Below, piece after piece: positions 9,401 through 17,217 of a stretch of DNA of 64,000 bases (positions are counted from its first letter, which is position 1; the number at the start of each line of letters is the position of its first letter). Source of the stretch: UMGS1519 sp050951005. GTDB lineage: Bacteria > Actinomycetota > Coriobacteriia > Coriobacteriales > Eggerthellaceae. The notes under the pieces were generated by a model, which was not told where the DNA came from, made no database searches, and saw nothing but the letters and a program-made list of their open reading frames with translations. The position numbers were made by a program, and so were the translations under genes. The stretch is taken from NCBI GenBank assembly GCA_050951005.1, contig JBMNIP010000001.1, positions 62,001-126,000 on the forward strand. Direction: 5' to 3'.

Positions 9401-9543
9401 TGATTATTGCGGACCACCGGCTGATCAGCAGGGGATACGGTAAGAAATTCCTTCGTTCGATGCCGAGCCATACGGTTAAGGAGATGACGATTGCCGAGAT
9501 TGCAGAAGAACTCGCTGGGAAACAGCAGGATCCCCAATGCTAG
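6496..9543 (+). CDS. dinG: DnaQ exonuclease-DinG helicase fusion
   Basis: A 1,015-residue fusion of a 3'-5' exonuclease and an XPD/DinG superfamily 2 helicase, likely acting on damage- or R-loop-associated DNA. The DnaQ motifs are DTETTG (51-56), AHNAAFD (130-136) and HRADDD (187-192). The helicase carries Walker A EAGTGVGKS (327-335) and the DEAH box VVDEAHG near 513. Four cysteines (in HYLC, HECLRRKC and TDC) are placed like the iron-sulfur ligands of DinG/XPD. This exonuclease-helicase layout is common in Gram-positive DinG. No Shine-Dalgarno is seen. A perfect parS lies inside the gene at 8211-8226. Confidence 0.92.
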   Translation: MTSKDTSSKYTLDEFVLESTCAEVRKRYASLPSAAKGNRYGILDKDVVVVDTETTGVSFRHDELIQIAAARMCDGEIVDWYITFVDPGKPIPEEIQHLTNIHPENVEGAPIPEDAVRGLAEFVGDSPLVAHNAAFDRHFITMHEEGASLRKNVWIDSLDLARIALPRMKSHRLVDLARAFGVEESTHRADDDVATTCKVFRILLAAVDAMPKDLVAAIAGMATVEEWPTAFVFEHFAEGNKTPFNLHAMRHERMKRTKHTSRSDAESIASSDEGVLEFPSDEEIESAFNPGGVLDNAYESFEPRSEQIAMSKAVTKAFRTSTNLAVEAGTGVGKSMAYLIPAVLTAKRNDITVGIATKTNNLLDQLVNKELPLLDKTMGGVTFTSLKGFSHYLCLRSVGRLLNEGPHEVETSNGPVHQAPALAGILSFIEQSEYDDIDALKVDYRAVPRYLVTTTSHECLRRKCPFFGTDCFVHGARRRAESSDIVVTNHSLLFCDLAAEGGLLPPIRYWVVDEAHGAENEGRRAFSIDLESESLIHTAQKVAGANPAKNVFLHTARKFGNNANVTAAELLDVSRETSDLSFDKLAADANGKPGEGSTALYHLVSRAMAAGKRYDHAVHEYTKHVKDLLYFDTSQRNKSYERIDLWINDDVRGTQVFKNLAAIVRELAQAIDKLISTSTEIVAYLEGMEGAAAIQQEIAALGYDLRDQLNACEVIFNQPSAAYAYAANIFRKRDRLSDTLSALMLNIGEKLNETLFANTYSVVFTSATLTIDGSFDAFATSLGLNGSEGSQTDFLELESSYDFDDQMTVYVPTDMPEPNDSHYLAKLEELLVAVHRALQGSTLSLFTNRREMETCYEVVRDELKGDDLRVVCQKWGVSIKGLRDEFLANEHLSLFALKSFWEGFDAPGSTLKAVVISKLPFKKPSDPLSCERQQLDPHAWSHYVLPEAVLETKQAAGRLIRSADDRGDLIIADHRLISRGYGKKFLRSMPSHTVKEMTIAEIAEELAGKQQDPQC
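8211..8226. other. parS site inside dinG
   Basis: An exact TGTTTCACGTGAAACA, coding VSRET in the dinG frame. It lies 7.1 kb from the intergenic parS pair. Confidence 0.93.
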
Positions 9544-9565
9544 GAGAATATCGATCGGACTTCGA

Positions 9566-9596
9566 GGGGCGCAGCTTCGGCTGCGCCCCGTTGTCT
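9566..9596 (+). terminator. Rho-independent terminator after dinG
   Basis: A 10-bp perfect stem (GGGGCGCAGC with GCTGCGCCCC) closes on a TTCG tetraloop and is followed by GTTGTCTT. Confidence 0.8.
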
Positions 9597-9660
9597 TCGT
9601 GATATATCTGTCGAATGAGCGAGTCTTACGCATAAATCAGTGACGCAATAGCTGATGAAG

Positions 9661-9666
9661 TATAAT
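9661..9666 (+). promoter_or_regulatory. -10 element for the large pseudo-M28 gene
   Basis: A perfect TATAAT lies 53 bases before the chosen ATG. No clear -35 is seen. Confidence 0.45.
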
Positions 9667-9719
9667 AAGTTGATTTAGTGGCTAGAGTTGATGCGCTAAT
9701 AAAAATGAAAGGCAGAGTA

Positions 9720-12700
9720 ATGGCAGAAATTCTAGATGACGTTGCGTACCTATCGCAGGAAATAGGCCCACGCCCCGCCGGCACCGAGGAGGAGCAACAG
9801 GCTGCTTTGTTCGTCGCCGACCAGGCGCATAAACGTTCGAATCTTAAAGCCGAGATCGAAGATATTAAATGCAATGCAAACGCTTGGATGGTCGATTTGA
9901 TTTATTTCGGCATTGCATTTCTCGCAGTACTCCTTTCAATGGCGACCCCGGCAATCAGTGCGTTGACGCTCGTTATCTCCATTGTTTGCACAGCTGGGTT
10001 TCTTTGCGAAGAGCGGTTCAACCGGCCGTTGCTTTCCAAATGGCTGTCTAAGGATATCAGCCAGAACGTGGTGGTGAAGTATCGTCCGACTGCAGCCGAG
10101 CGCTCAGGTTCCCGTCGCAAGGTCATTGTTGTCGCCAATTACGACAGCGGTCGGGTAATGAAGGATGTTCGCCCTGGTCTGCTTGGTGTTTGGAGCAAGC
10201 TTTACCATGCAGCCGATATCGCCATGATCGCTGCGCCCATCATTCTGTTCTTCAAAGACGTGGTATTCCTGCATGCCCTGGGCTTTGTTGCCGGCTTCTT
10301 CACAATTCTTGCCATTATCGATGCGGTGCTGCTGTTGGTTCCGGTAATCCGTTCCCTTATCCGCCGCTCGGGTGCCTATAACGAAGCTGCCAACGTCAAT
10401 GCATCGGGTATTGCCGTTCTGCTGAATTTGATTCATCGCGTGGGAAATTCCGAGGACATTCTTCCCGTTGAGGAGGAGCCGGAGGTTTCCGACACGCAAC
10501 GACCGGTTGTTCACGGCGCCGCTGAAGCGCGGGCGGCAGGTGTCGTTCCTGAAGGCGCTGATTTGAAGTACGAGCCCGATGTGTCGAAAGCCCCTGTTAC
10601 CGGTACCGAAGCAGAGGTTGCTGGTGCCGATATCTCTTCCGAGCCCGCTGCCACAGCTCCTGTTGAAGAGCAGGTTCCTGTTCCTAAACCGAACGCTGCT
10701 CCACGAACGGCTCCGTCGCCTGCACCCGCCGCAGCTCCCGTTGCCGCGCAGCCTGCTCGGGCGCCGCAAGAAGCGGTTGAGAAGGAACCGGCATCGGTGC
10801 CTGTTGGGGTTGCTGCGGCAACCCAATCAGCCCCTGAAGCTCCCGTCGAAGAGGAGAAGGTCGAAGCTGCCCCCGAAGAGCATGTTGCTGCCGAAGCCGA
10901 ACCGGTCGAAGAGGTTGAAGCATTCGGCCAACTCGACATGGAAGAGACCGTTGATGAGGTTAACGCCCGGCCTGCTGCGCCGGCACCTGTAGTGGAGGAG
11001 CCCGAAGAGCAGCAGTCCGCTGCCGATCGTCTTCGTGCTGCAAAGGCTGCGATTGCTGCCTTAACGGGTGAGCCGGTAGATGAAACCATCTACGCCGAGG
11101 GCATTTCCGAAGAAGCTCCTGCCGTCGAGGAAAAACCCATTGAGATTCCCGACGAAGCAGGTCAGGAGCGTATGCGCTCTGAGATGATGAGTGCGCTTGG
11201 CGGGCCCCATGTGAAAGAGGCCGTTCGGGAAGCAAATGCGGAGGCCCAGGTTGCAGAAACGCCCGCCGAGACCGAATCGCATACGGACACGCCCGCGGTT
11301 TCAGAAGAGGCTGAAAATGTTCCGGCTCAGCCTGCCAAGGAAGAGCGCCGTACTCCCGCCCCGATTCGGACTTCGTATGCTATGCCGGCAGATGCTTCGA
11401 CCGTCAACAAACCTGCGGTTCCCGATTGGTATCGCAGTGCCCAGGAGAAAGCAAAGCGTCCCGAAACGCCGCCGAGCAAGGTATCCCGTTCCCGCTATGC
11501 CGATGCTCTCGACTCTGCAGTAAAAGAGAGCTCCGCGATTTTCAACGAAGCGAACCAGCTGCTTGACGAGGAAACGGAAACGCGCCTTCGCAACATGCGC
11601 CGGGGTATCTCCGAAATCAAGGCTCCTCGCGTTCCCGAACAGGACATCGTGGAGGAACCCGTTCAGGCTTCCGTCCAGCAACCTGCTTCGCAGGAGCCTA
11701 TTGAAGCTGAAACAGCGGTTACCGAAACATCTGTCTCGGAAACGCCTGAAACACAGCAGGCGCCTGTTCAGCAACCGGCCCAGCAAGCCGTCATTTCTGA
11801 CGAGGAACCAACCCGGGAGCCTGTCGCCGGAACTCGTTCAGCGCAGGTAGAAGCCCCTGAGACTCCGATCGCAGAAACTGCCGTCCCTGATTCTGAGACT
11901 GCTTCCACTTCGACTGAAGCGGTTTCTGCTGAACAAGAGGCTATCCCTTCGGAAGCCGAGCCCCAATCAACCAAACCGATGCCGGTCATAGTCGAAGAGC
12001 CTGTTTCACGTGAAACAATCTCGGCAACGGAAGTCTCCTTCTCTGCTGGCAACGAGGTTCAAACGGAATCTGACCGAGACGTCGTTGCCCCCTCAGCTGA
12101 CCAGGATGCAGTTGAATCGCCTGCCGAGCAGCCCGCAGTGCCTACCGATCAGGATGAAACGCCGGCAGCGATGGCGGATGTGGCGACGGTAGAAGATGCT
12201 GCACCGATCTCAGCTGCTCCTGCAATCGAGACCCAGATTCCTTCCTTGCAACCTAAAGGCCAGAATCAGACGAATGCCGCCCCTGCCGACGAGGGGGCGA
12301 AACAGAATGGCGAATCCGAAGGCTCGCATAAGGTCATTGCAAGCAATCCGAATCTCGGCCAGACCGTTGCGATGGAGCCCATCCAAATGCCCTCTTCCAA
12401 CGTCGGTTCCCAGGACGCTTCCGCAACAGCTCCGAGTGCTCCCGGTCAACCGCGGGTTACACTCCCGAAGATACCCTCGACGAATATGGCCCCCATTGCC
12501 GATACTGCAAAGCAGCGTGCTCCGTTAGCTGAAGCAACGGAAGAAGGCGGGAAAACAGCAGCGAAATCTCTGCTTTCTCACACAATCCCGAAAATCGACG
12601 TTGCTTCTCTTTCGGGTGACCTTGGAAAGCCGATTTCTGCAGATGGCGATCAGGAATCTGTTGCCGACAAGCGACAGAGCCTCATGCAGAATCTGCCGTC

Positions 12701-14213
12701 GCTCAGTGGTTCGATTACCTCTGAGCCGAGTTTGATGGCGGAGAAACAAGATAAGGTGGTCAGTGCCACCGGTTCCTTTGCGGCAGTCGGGGCTACCGGT
12801 GCGTTCAAGCCGGTTGGCGACGAGTTGGTTGCCGACGTGGATCCCGATGACCGATATGTGGAAGATGCCGACGACTCTATTCAGGAGGGCGGCATTACCG
12901 AAAGCGGCGCCTTCGCTGCTCCTGATTATGTTGCTATGCCGAAGACCCGTCGTGCCCGCTTCTTTGACCACTTCCGCCGTAAGAAGAACAAGCAGGATAA
13001 CGAGGTCTCGCCTCAGGAATGGCTTGATGTCAACGATGATTTCGATGCGCGTACCGTCGGTCGCGAGCGTGGTGATTGGCAGAGCTTCCAGGAGGGCGAT
13101 GCGCGGGCACATACCGCAGACCGTCAGCATGATGACGCATACGATGAGTATGCAGATGATGTTCGCTATGACGGCTATGAGCCGTATGACGCAAACGATG
13201 GCGAGATTCCGAACGGTGCATATGACGACGATGGCTATTATGCTGAAAGCGATGCGTATCAGCCAGAGGAATATTATGGCGACGATACCTATTTCGAGGA
13301 AGGCGATTACGCAGAGTCTGCCGAACAGGAAGCGCCGGTTGAAGAGCAACCGAATGAAGAACGTGACGCGGATGATTCTGATGGCCAGAAATGGCAGGGC
13401 GGTGCATTCTCCGGTGAACGCACGAGTGCACGACGCACTGAGGTCTATCGGGAAGACGATGGGTACGACGCTGCCGATGATGCATCGGAAGGCAGGGGCT
13501 CTCGTTCAGGCCGTCTGCAGGGCGTAATGGGCCGCATCAAGGATTCGGCTTCCTCAGCCGGTAATGCCGCCCGCAGCCGGACTCGGCGCGCGCAAGACGA
13601 TGAACCGCCGACCGATCATGCCTCGGTTCGCCGTGGCGACCATCCTTCCCGCTCCCGCGCAAACCAGCGCACCTCCTCCGGGCGTGTACAACGTTCGTCT
13701 GCAAATGAGCCGATTCGTACTCCGCGTGTAACCCAGGAGATGCGTGAGATATATCAGTTTGCCGACGACTCTCTGGATACCGAAGTCTGGTTCGTTGCCT
13801 TGGGTGCTCAGCAAGAAAGCGACAACGCCGGACTGAAACAATTCATCGATGCCCATCGCGAGGACCTGCGCGGCGCCATAATCGTGAGTTTGGAAGGCAT
13901 GGGTTCGGGCGTGCTCGGCTACGGCAATATCGAGGGCGTGTTCAAGAAACATGCGCCTTCCACCCGTTTGAAGCGCTTCCTGCATACTGCCTCCCAGGCA
14001 ACGGGCATTTCCTTGGTGCAATCAGATCAAACGTGGCGCGATAGCGCTGCATCGGTTGCAATGGGTGCAGGCTTGCAGGCTGTCAGCATCATGGGGCTCG
14101 ACGGCAATAAGCCGGCTTACTACGGGCAGGCTGACGATGTGCTGGAGAACATCGACGAAGAGATGATCAAGCAGAACGCAAACTTCGTCATGGAGTTTCT
14201 GAAGGCTATCTGA
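9720..14213 (+). CDS. Giant membrane protein with split, degenerate M28-peptidase fold
   Basis: About 1,497 residues. The N-terminal 245 resemble the first half of an M28 metallopeptidase (family-like opening LSQEIGPRPAGTEEE), interrupted by several membrane segments. Metal-site positions are changed: the HYDS equivalent is NYDS, and the GANDNASG equivalent is AANVNASG. About 1,100 residues of Pro/Glu/Ala/Val-rich disorder follow, then a Tyr/Asp-rich stretch. The last 150 residues resume the M28 fold, with AQQES where AEE is expected. Metal-dependent catalysis is therefore unlikely; a scaffold or sensor at the membrane is an inference. GAAAGG lies seven bases before this ATG; an in-frame GTG at 9678 is the alternative. 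It carries a parS and ends at a strong terminator. Confidence 0.8.
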   Translation: MAEILDDVAYLSQEIGPRPAGTEEEQQAALFVADQAHKRSNLKAEIEDIKCNANAWMVDLIYFGIAFLAVLLSMATPAISALTLVISIVCTAGFLCEERFNRPLLSKWLSKDISQNVVVKYRPTAAERSGSRRKVIVVANYDSGRVMKDVRPGLLGVWSKLYHAADIAMIAAPIILFFKDVVFLHALGFVAGFFTILAIIDAVLLLVPVIRSLIRRSGAYNEAANVNASGIAVLLNLIHRVGNSEDILPVEEEPEVSDTQRPVVHGAAEARAAGVVPEGADLKYEPDVSKAPVTGTEAEVAGADISSEPAATAPVEEQVPVPKPNAAPRTAPSPAPAAAPVAAQPARAPQEAVEKEPASVPVGVAAATQSAPEAPVEEEKVEAAPEEHVAAEAEPVEEVEAFGQLDMEETVDEVNARPAAPAPVVEEPEEQQSAADRLRAAKAAIAALTGEPVDETIYAEGISEEAPAVEEKPIEIPDEAGQERMRSEMMSALGGPHVKEAVREANAEAQVAETPAETESHTDTPAVSEEAENVPAQPAKEERRTPAPIRTSYAMPADASTVNKPAVPDWYRSAQEKAKRPETPPSKVSRSRYADALDSAVKESSAIFNEANQLLDEETETRLRNMRRGISEIKAPRVPEQDIVEEPVQASVQQPASQEPIEAETAVTETSVSETPETQQAPVQQPAQQAVISDEEPTREPVAGTRSAQVEAPETPIAETAVPDSETASTSTEAVSAEQEAIPSEAEPQSTKPMPVIVEEPVSRETISATEVSFSAGNEVQTESDRDVVAPSADQDAVESPAEQPAVPTDQDETPAAMADVATVEDAAPISAAPAIETQIPSLQPKGQNQTNAAPADEGAKQNGESEGSHKVIASNPNLGQTVAMEPIQMPSSNVGSQDASATAPSAPGQPRVTLPKIPSTNMAPIADTAKQRAPLAEATEEGGKTAAKSLLSHTIPKIDVASLSGDLGKPISADGDQESVADKRQSLMQNLPSLSGSITSEPSLMAEKQDKVVSATGSFAAVGATGAFKPVGDELVADVDPDDRYVEDADDSIQEGGITESGAFAAPDYVAMPKTRRARFFDHFRRKKNKQDNEVSPQEWLDVNDDFDARTVGRERGDWQSFQEGDARAHTADRQHDDAYDEYADDVRYDGYEPYDANDGEIPNGAYDDDGYYAESDAYQPEEYYGDDTYFEEGDYAESAEQEAPVEEQPNEERDADDSDGQKWQGGAFSGERTSARRTEVYREDDGYDAADDASEGRGSRSGRLQGVMGRIKDSASSAGNAARSRTRRAQDDEPPTDHASVRRGDHPSRSRANQRTSSGRVQRSSANEPIRTPRVTQEMREIYQFADDSLDTEVWFVALGAQQESDNAGLKQFIDAHREDLRGAIIVSLEGMGSGVLGYGNIEGVFKKHAPSTRLKRFLHTASQATGISLVQSDQTWRDSAASVAMGAGLQAVSIMGLDGNKPAYYGQADDVLENIDEEMIKQNANFVMEFLKAI
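12002..12017. other. parS site inside the pseudo-M28 gene
   Basis: An exact TGTTTCACGTGAAACA within the disordered-region coding sequence, again coding VSRET. It is about 10.9 kb from the intergenic parS pair. Confidence 0.93.
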
Positions 14214-14238
14214 TTGCGTTCGATCGCATGAATGCTAG

Positions 14239-14269
14239 AGGCGGCGAGCCGTACACTCGCCGCCTTTTT
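14239..14269 (+). terminator. Rho-independent terminator after the pseudo-M28 gene
   Basis: AGGCGGCGAG pairs perfectly with CTCGCCGCCT across a 7-base loop, followed by a T tract. Confidence 0.88.
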
Positions 14270-14316
14270 CTGGAATGTGCAGCCCTGAGGGGTTTTCGGG
14301 CCTCCCAGGGGAACTT

Positions 14317-14325
14317 TGCTATAAT
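14317..14325 (+). promoter_or_regulatory. tRNA-Gly promoter, extended -10
   Basis: TGCTATAAT is a perfect extended -10 about 55 bases before tRNA-Gly. The -35 region is poor. Confidence 0.55.
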
Positions 14326-14379
14326 CAGAGCGCTGAGAACATCTGGCATACGAGAGAGACCTCAGCGCTGCATCGAGAT

Positions 14380-14454
14380 GCGGGTGTCGCCAAGTGGTAA
14401 GGCCCAAGCTTCCCAAGCTTGTATCCGCGGGTTCGAGTCCCGTCACCCGCTCCA
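14380..14454 (+). tRNA. tRNA-Gly (CCC)
   Basis: The acceptor stem GCGGGTG pairs with CACCCGC, the D-arm is GCC/GGC, and the anticodon loop TTCCCAA sits between CAAGC and GCTTG, giving anticodon CCC. The T-loop is TTCGAGT and the 3' CCA is encoded. Confidence 0.96.
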
Positions 14455-14474
14455 TTTTCTTTGAAGTGAATCAC

Positions 14475-15119
14475 ATGAAATTTAAAGCCTTTATCTTCGA
14501 TATGGATGGCACCTTGCTGAATACATTGGCCGATATCGTGGATGTTACGAATCGATCCCTGGCAAGCGTCGGCTATCCGCCCCGCACGACTGAGGAGATT
14601 CTCGGATATATCGGCAACGGCAACTATCGTCTGCTTCAGCAAGCTGTTCCAGATGGAGCGCCGAAGTCGATTGTGGACCATGCATTCGAGTCCTGGAAAA
14701 TGCTGTACGGTTCCTATGGGAATAGGCACACAAGGCCATTTGCCGGCATGGTGGAAACCTTGACGCAGATGAAGGAGAAGGGCGTGGCCCTGGCTGTGCT
14801 TTCCAATAAATACGATGCCGGTGTGCAGATGCTGGTCAAAGACCATTTTTCTGGATTGTTCGACGTCGCCCACGGGGAGCGTCCGGGAATTCCGCGCAAA
14901 CCCGACCCTGCGGGGCTGTTGGCTATAATCGATGAACTCGGATGCGAGAAATCTGCAGTAGCGTATGTCGGCGACGCCGATCCCGACATCGAGACCGCAT
15001 CGCGTGGCGGAGTATATTTCATCGGAGTGGATTGGGGCTTCGGGGGAGAGTCCTTCCGAGCTGACCCAAGGATTGATACGCGTGTTGCAGAACCAGAGCA
15101 GTTGCTTTCATTCTGCTAA
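14475..15119 (+). CDS. HAD-family phosphatase, phosphoglycolate phosphatase-like
   Basis: A 214-residue haloacid-dehalogenase hydrolase. The nucleophile motif FIFDMDGTLLNT is at residues 7-18 with a small alpha-helical cap after it, LSNKYDAGV is motif II, the conserved Lys lies in PRKPDP, and YVGDADPDIETA is motif IV. It most resembles Gph/PpaX-type phosphatases, but the substrate cannot be read from sequence. It begins 20 bp after tRNA-Gly and probably shares its transcript. The Shine-Dalgarno (GAAGTGA) is weak. The upstream frame runs back through the tRNA but has no coding character there. Confidence 0.85.
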   Translation: MKFKAFIFDMDGTLLNTLADIVDVTNRSLASVGYPPRTTEEILGYIGNGNYRLLQQAVPDGAPKSIVDHAFESWKMLYGSYGNRHTRPFAGMVETLTQMKEKGVALAVLSNKYDAGVQMLVKDHFSGLFDVAHGERPGIPRKPDPAGLLAIIDELGCEKSAVAYVGDADPDIETASRGGVYFIGVDWGFGGESFRADPRIDTRVAEPEQLLSFC

Positions 15120-15187
15120 TCGATTCCATACCGACCTGGCGCTGGGATGCGCCAGCGAAGGATTCTGTTGCAACTACACGGGCGTTT

Positions 15188-15214
15188 TTTACAATTTGTC
15201 GCACATGGTACAAT
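15188..15214 (+). promoter_or_regulatory. Promoter of the LCP gene
   Basis: TTTACA and TACAAT are separated by 15 bp (16 for TTTTAC). The leader carries AAGGAG just before the ATG. Confidence 0.5.
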
Positions 15215-15240
15215 GCTACGGAACCGAGTAAGGAGCATTC

Positions 15241-16488
15241 ATGCCATTTAGCAAAAATCGTGGCGCACATGCTGCTGGGCGCCAGAAGAAGGCTAAAGGC
15301 GTTACTTCGACGTCTAAAGATGCCGGCACTCGTTCCGGTACCCAGTTCGTATACGACTTCGATAAAGAGGATATAGCGTCGGGCGCAACCGTCCCGATTC
15401 CAGCGGTTGCGAACGCTCAGTCCAGCTATAAAGCCGGGGCTTCGGCAGACGACCAGCCCCTGCGAAAGAACGGAAAGCCGAAGATGAAGCGCAAGAAGAA
15501 GATTGCGCTCATCGTCATCCTGGTTGTTGCCCTGCTGCTGGCTGCATTCGCTGTTGCGGCAACGCTGTATCTGAACAACCTTAACAGCATTCTCCGGGGC
15601 GGAGACAGCGAAGAACAGTCGCAAATCGCCGATTCGCTTGCCCCTTCTGTTGGCGACGAGCCCTTCTACATGCTGTTGATTGGCTGCGATGATCGCGAAG
15701 GCGTTTCGGGTGCCCGTGCGGACACCACCATATTAGCCCGCATCGACCCGGGCAATTGCAAGGTCACCCTTCTTTCTATCCCGCGTGATACCGCCATCAA
15801 CATCGAAGGACACGGTGTGCAGAAATTCAATGCCGCCTATGCCTTCGACGGCACCTCGGGCACGATCGATGCGGCTTCGAAGCTGTGCGGTGTGAAGATC
15901 TCCCACTATGCGGAGATCCATTTCGAGGACCTGATCGATTTGATCGACTACATGGGAGGCGTAGAGGTCGATGTGCCCATGGACATCGACGACGCCGATG
16001 CAGGCGGCAGCCTGAAAGCAGGCAAGCAGACGTTGAACGGGGAAGAGGCTATGATATTCGCCCGATCGCGCTCTTATGCCACCGGCGATTTCCAGCGCAC
16101 AACGAATCAGCGGTTGCTGATCGAGGCCTGCTTGAAGAAGCTGATGAGCATGTCGGCCACCGATTTGCCCGGCGTTATCACTAAAATGGCGAAATGCGTG
16201 ACCACCGATTACGATGTCAGCAGCCTGATCGCCCTTGCGGGCAAGTTCAAGGACACCGACAAGCTAACCGTGTATTCTGCGTTGCTGCCCAGCAATACCG
16301 TAGAGGGCAGCGATGGCGGCTCCTATGTCGAGGTCGATACCGAGACATTGACGAAGATGATGAAGGTTATCGACTCCGGTGGCGACCCATCAACGGTAAG
16401 CTCGAACGACCAGACGGTCTCCTCGTCCAAGGAAGCGAAGAAAAAGGGCGCAGAATCGTATGTGAATACCGGCACCGGTGACGAATAG
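15241..16488 (+). CDS. LytR-CpsA-Psr (LCP) family glycopolymer ligase
   Basis: LCP proteins transfer lipid-linked polymers such as teichoic acid or capsule onto peptidoglycan outside the membrane. A basic, disordered N-terminus of about 85 residues precedes one membrane helix at about 88-110. The LCP core follows, with LLIGCDDREG at 145-154, RADTTILARID, the conserved LLSIPRDT and the late Arg-rich FARSRSYATGDFQRTTNQR that binds the polyprenyl phosphate. A Ser/Lys-rich tail of about 35 residues ends it. Length (415) is normal. The acceptor polymer is unknown. It stands alone between the HAD phosphatase and an opposite-strand gene. Confidence 0.92.
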   Translation: MPFSKNRGAHAAGRQKKAKGVTSTSKDAGTRSGTQFVYDFDKEDIASGATVPIPAVANAQSSYKAGASADDQPLRKNGKPKMKRKKKIALIVILVVALLLAAFAVAATLYLNNLNSILRGGDSEEQSQIADSLAPSVGDEPFYMLLIGCDDREGVSGARADTTILARIDPGNCKVTLLSIPRDTAINIEGHGVQKFNAAYAFDGTSGTIDAASKLCGVKISHYAEIHFEDLIDLIDYMGGVEVDVPMDIDDADAGGSLKAGKQTLNGEEAMIFARSRSYATGDFQRTTNQRLLIEACLKKLMSMSATDLPGVITKMAKCVTTDYDVSSLIALAGKFKDTDKLTVYSALLPSNTVEGSDGGSYVEVDTETLTKMMKVIDSGGDPSTVSSNDQTVSSSKEAKKKGAESYVNTGTGDE

Positions 16489-16596
16489 GGTCAGCGCCAT
16501 ATTCCTTTTCTGAATCCGGCACGGGCAGCAGAATATAAGAATGATACATGCGCCTGAAACGTGATGCCGTTTGACGGGGCCATCAAAACAAATGGA

Positions 16597-17052
16597 CTAA
16601 CGGGAAATCCGCGGCAGGCTTTTCAAAGCTGCCCAAATCTGCTGATGCCCTGCCGGTGTTTCCATAAGCGATTCCAAGCTGTCAAAGGCTCGTGCCTGCC
16701 GGCCGAATACCTGCGTTTTCGCCAATAGGGGAAAGGCGGTGCGGTAAGCCGTTTCGATCAATGCCTGGGAAGGCCGATCGGCGGCAATGAGGATGCCGGG
16801 ATCCAGCGCTTCGACAGCTTCAAAGGCATCATCGGGCGTCAGCTGCTCCGATGTTGCAACAAAATAAGTGCAGGAATCGGTACCGTACCCCAGGGCGGCA
16901 AAGCTCTTCTGTAACGCGGTGCGCACCTCATCGCTTGGCTGCGAGGCGCTGACTACCAGGACATAGGCATTCGGGCATCCTGAAAGGAAGGGCGCGTATC
17001 GGCGCCACGCTTGCGCCCTTTGAAAACTGTAGCTGTCAGTATTTTCGGCCAT
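16597..17052 (-). CDS. Conserved-looking hypothetical protein, 151 aa
   Basis: I do not recognise this protein. It is soluble, without signal or membrane segments, and alternates beta strands (AYVLVVSA, GILIAAD) with helices like a small Rossmann-type fold. A single Cys lies in CPNAY and another in DSCTYF. Its codon use matches its neighbours. A TACAAT -10 with an upstream TGC (extended -10) ends exactly six bases before the ATG and there is no proper Shine-Dalgarno, so it is probably a leaderless gene transcribed on its own. Confidence 0.7.
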   Translation of the reverse strand: MAENTDSYSFQRAQAWRRYAPFLSGCPNAYVLVVSASQPSDEVRTALQKSFAALGYGTDSCTYFVATSEQLTPDDAFEAVEALDPGILIAADRPSQALIETAYRTAFPLLAKTQVFGRQARAFDSLESLMETPAGHQQIWAALKSLPRISR

Positions 17053-17058
17053 GATCCT

Positions 17059-17067
17059 ATTGTAGCA
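17059..17067 (-). promoter_or_regulatory. Extended -10 of the 16597-17052 gene (leaderless)
   Basis: TGCTACAAT on the minus strand ends six bases before the ATG at 17052. No -35 is seen. Confidence 0.5.
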
Positions 17068-17217
17068 AGCGCTGGAGGCCCGACCTGCCTTACTGCCGTT
17101 CAGAGCGGTTTCGCAGCTGAATAACTAAAACTACGTGGGCATATTGTGACTCTTCCCTGCTCCAAGTCATGTTTGTGGGAGAATGACCCCGCTCCATAAC
17201 AAACGAGAGAGGTATAT

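Noticed and set aside
10104..10826. Long antisense frame opposite the pseudo-M28 gene, and similar ones at 12525-13349
   Set aside because: Composition (Arg/Asn/Gly-rich or Ile-rich) mirrors the repetitive Pro/Glu/Ala coding on the other strand; no start site or family match.
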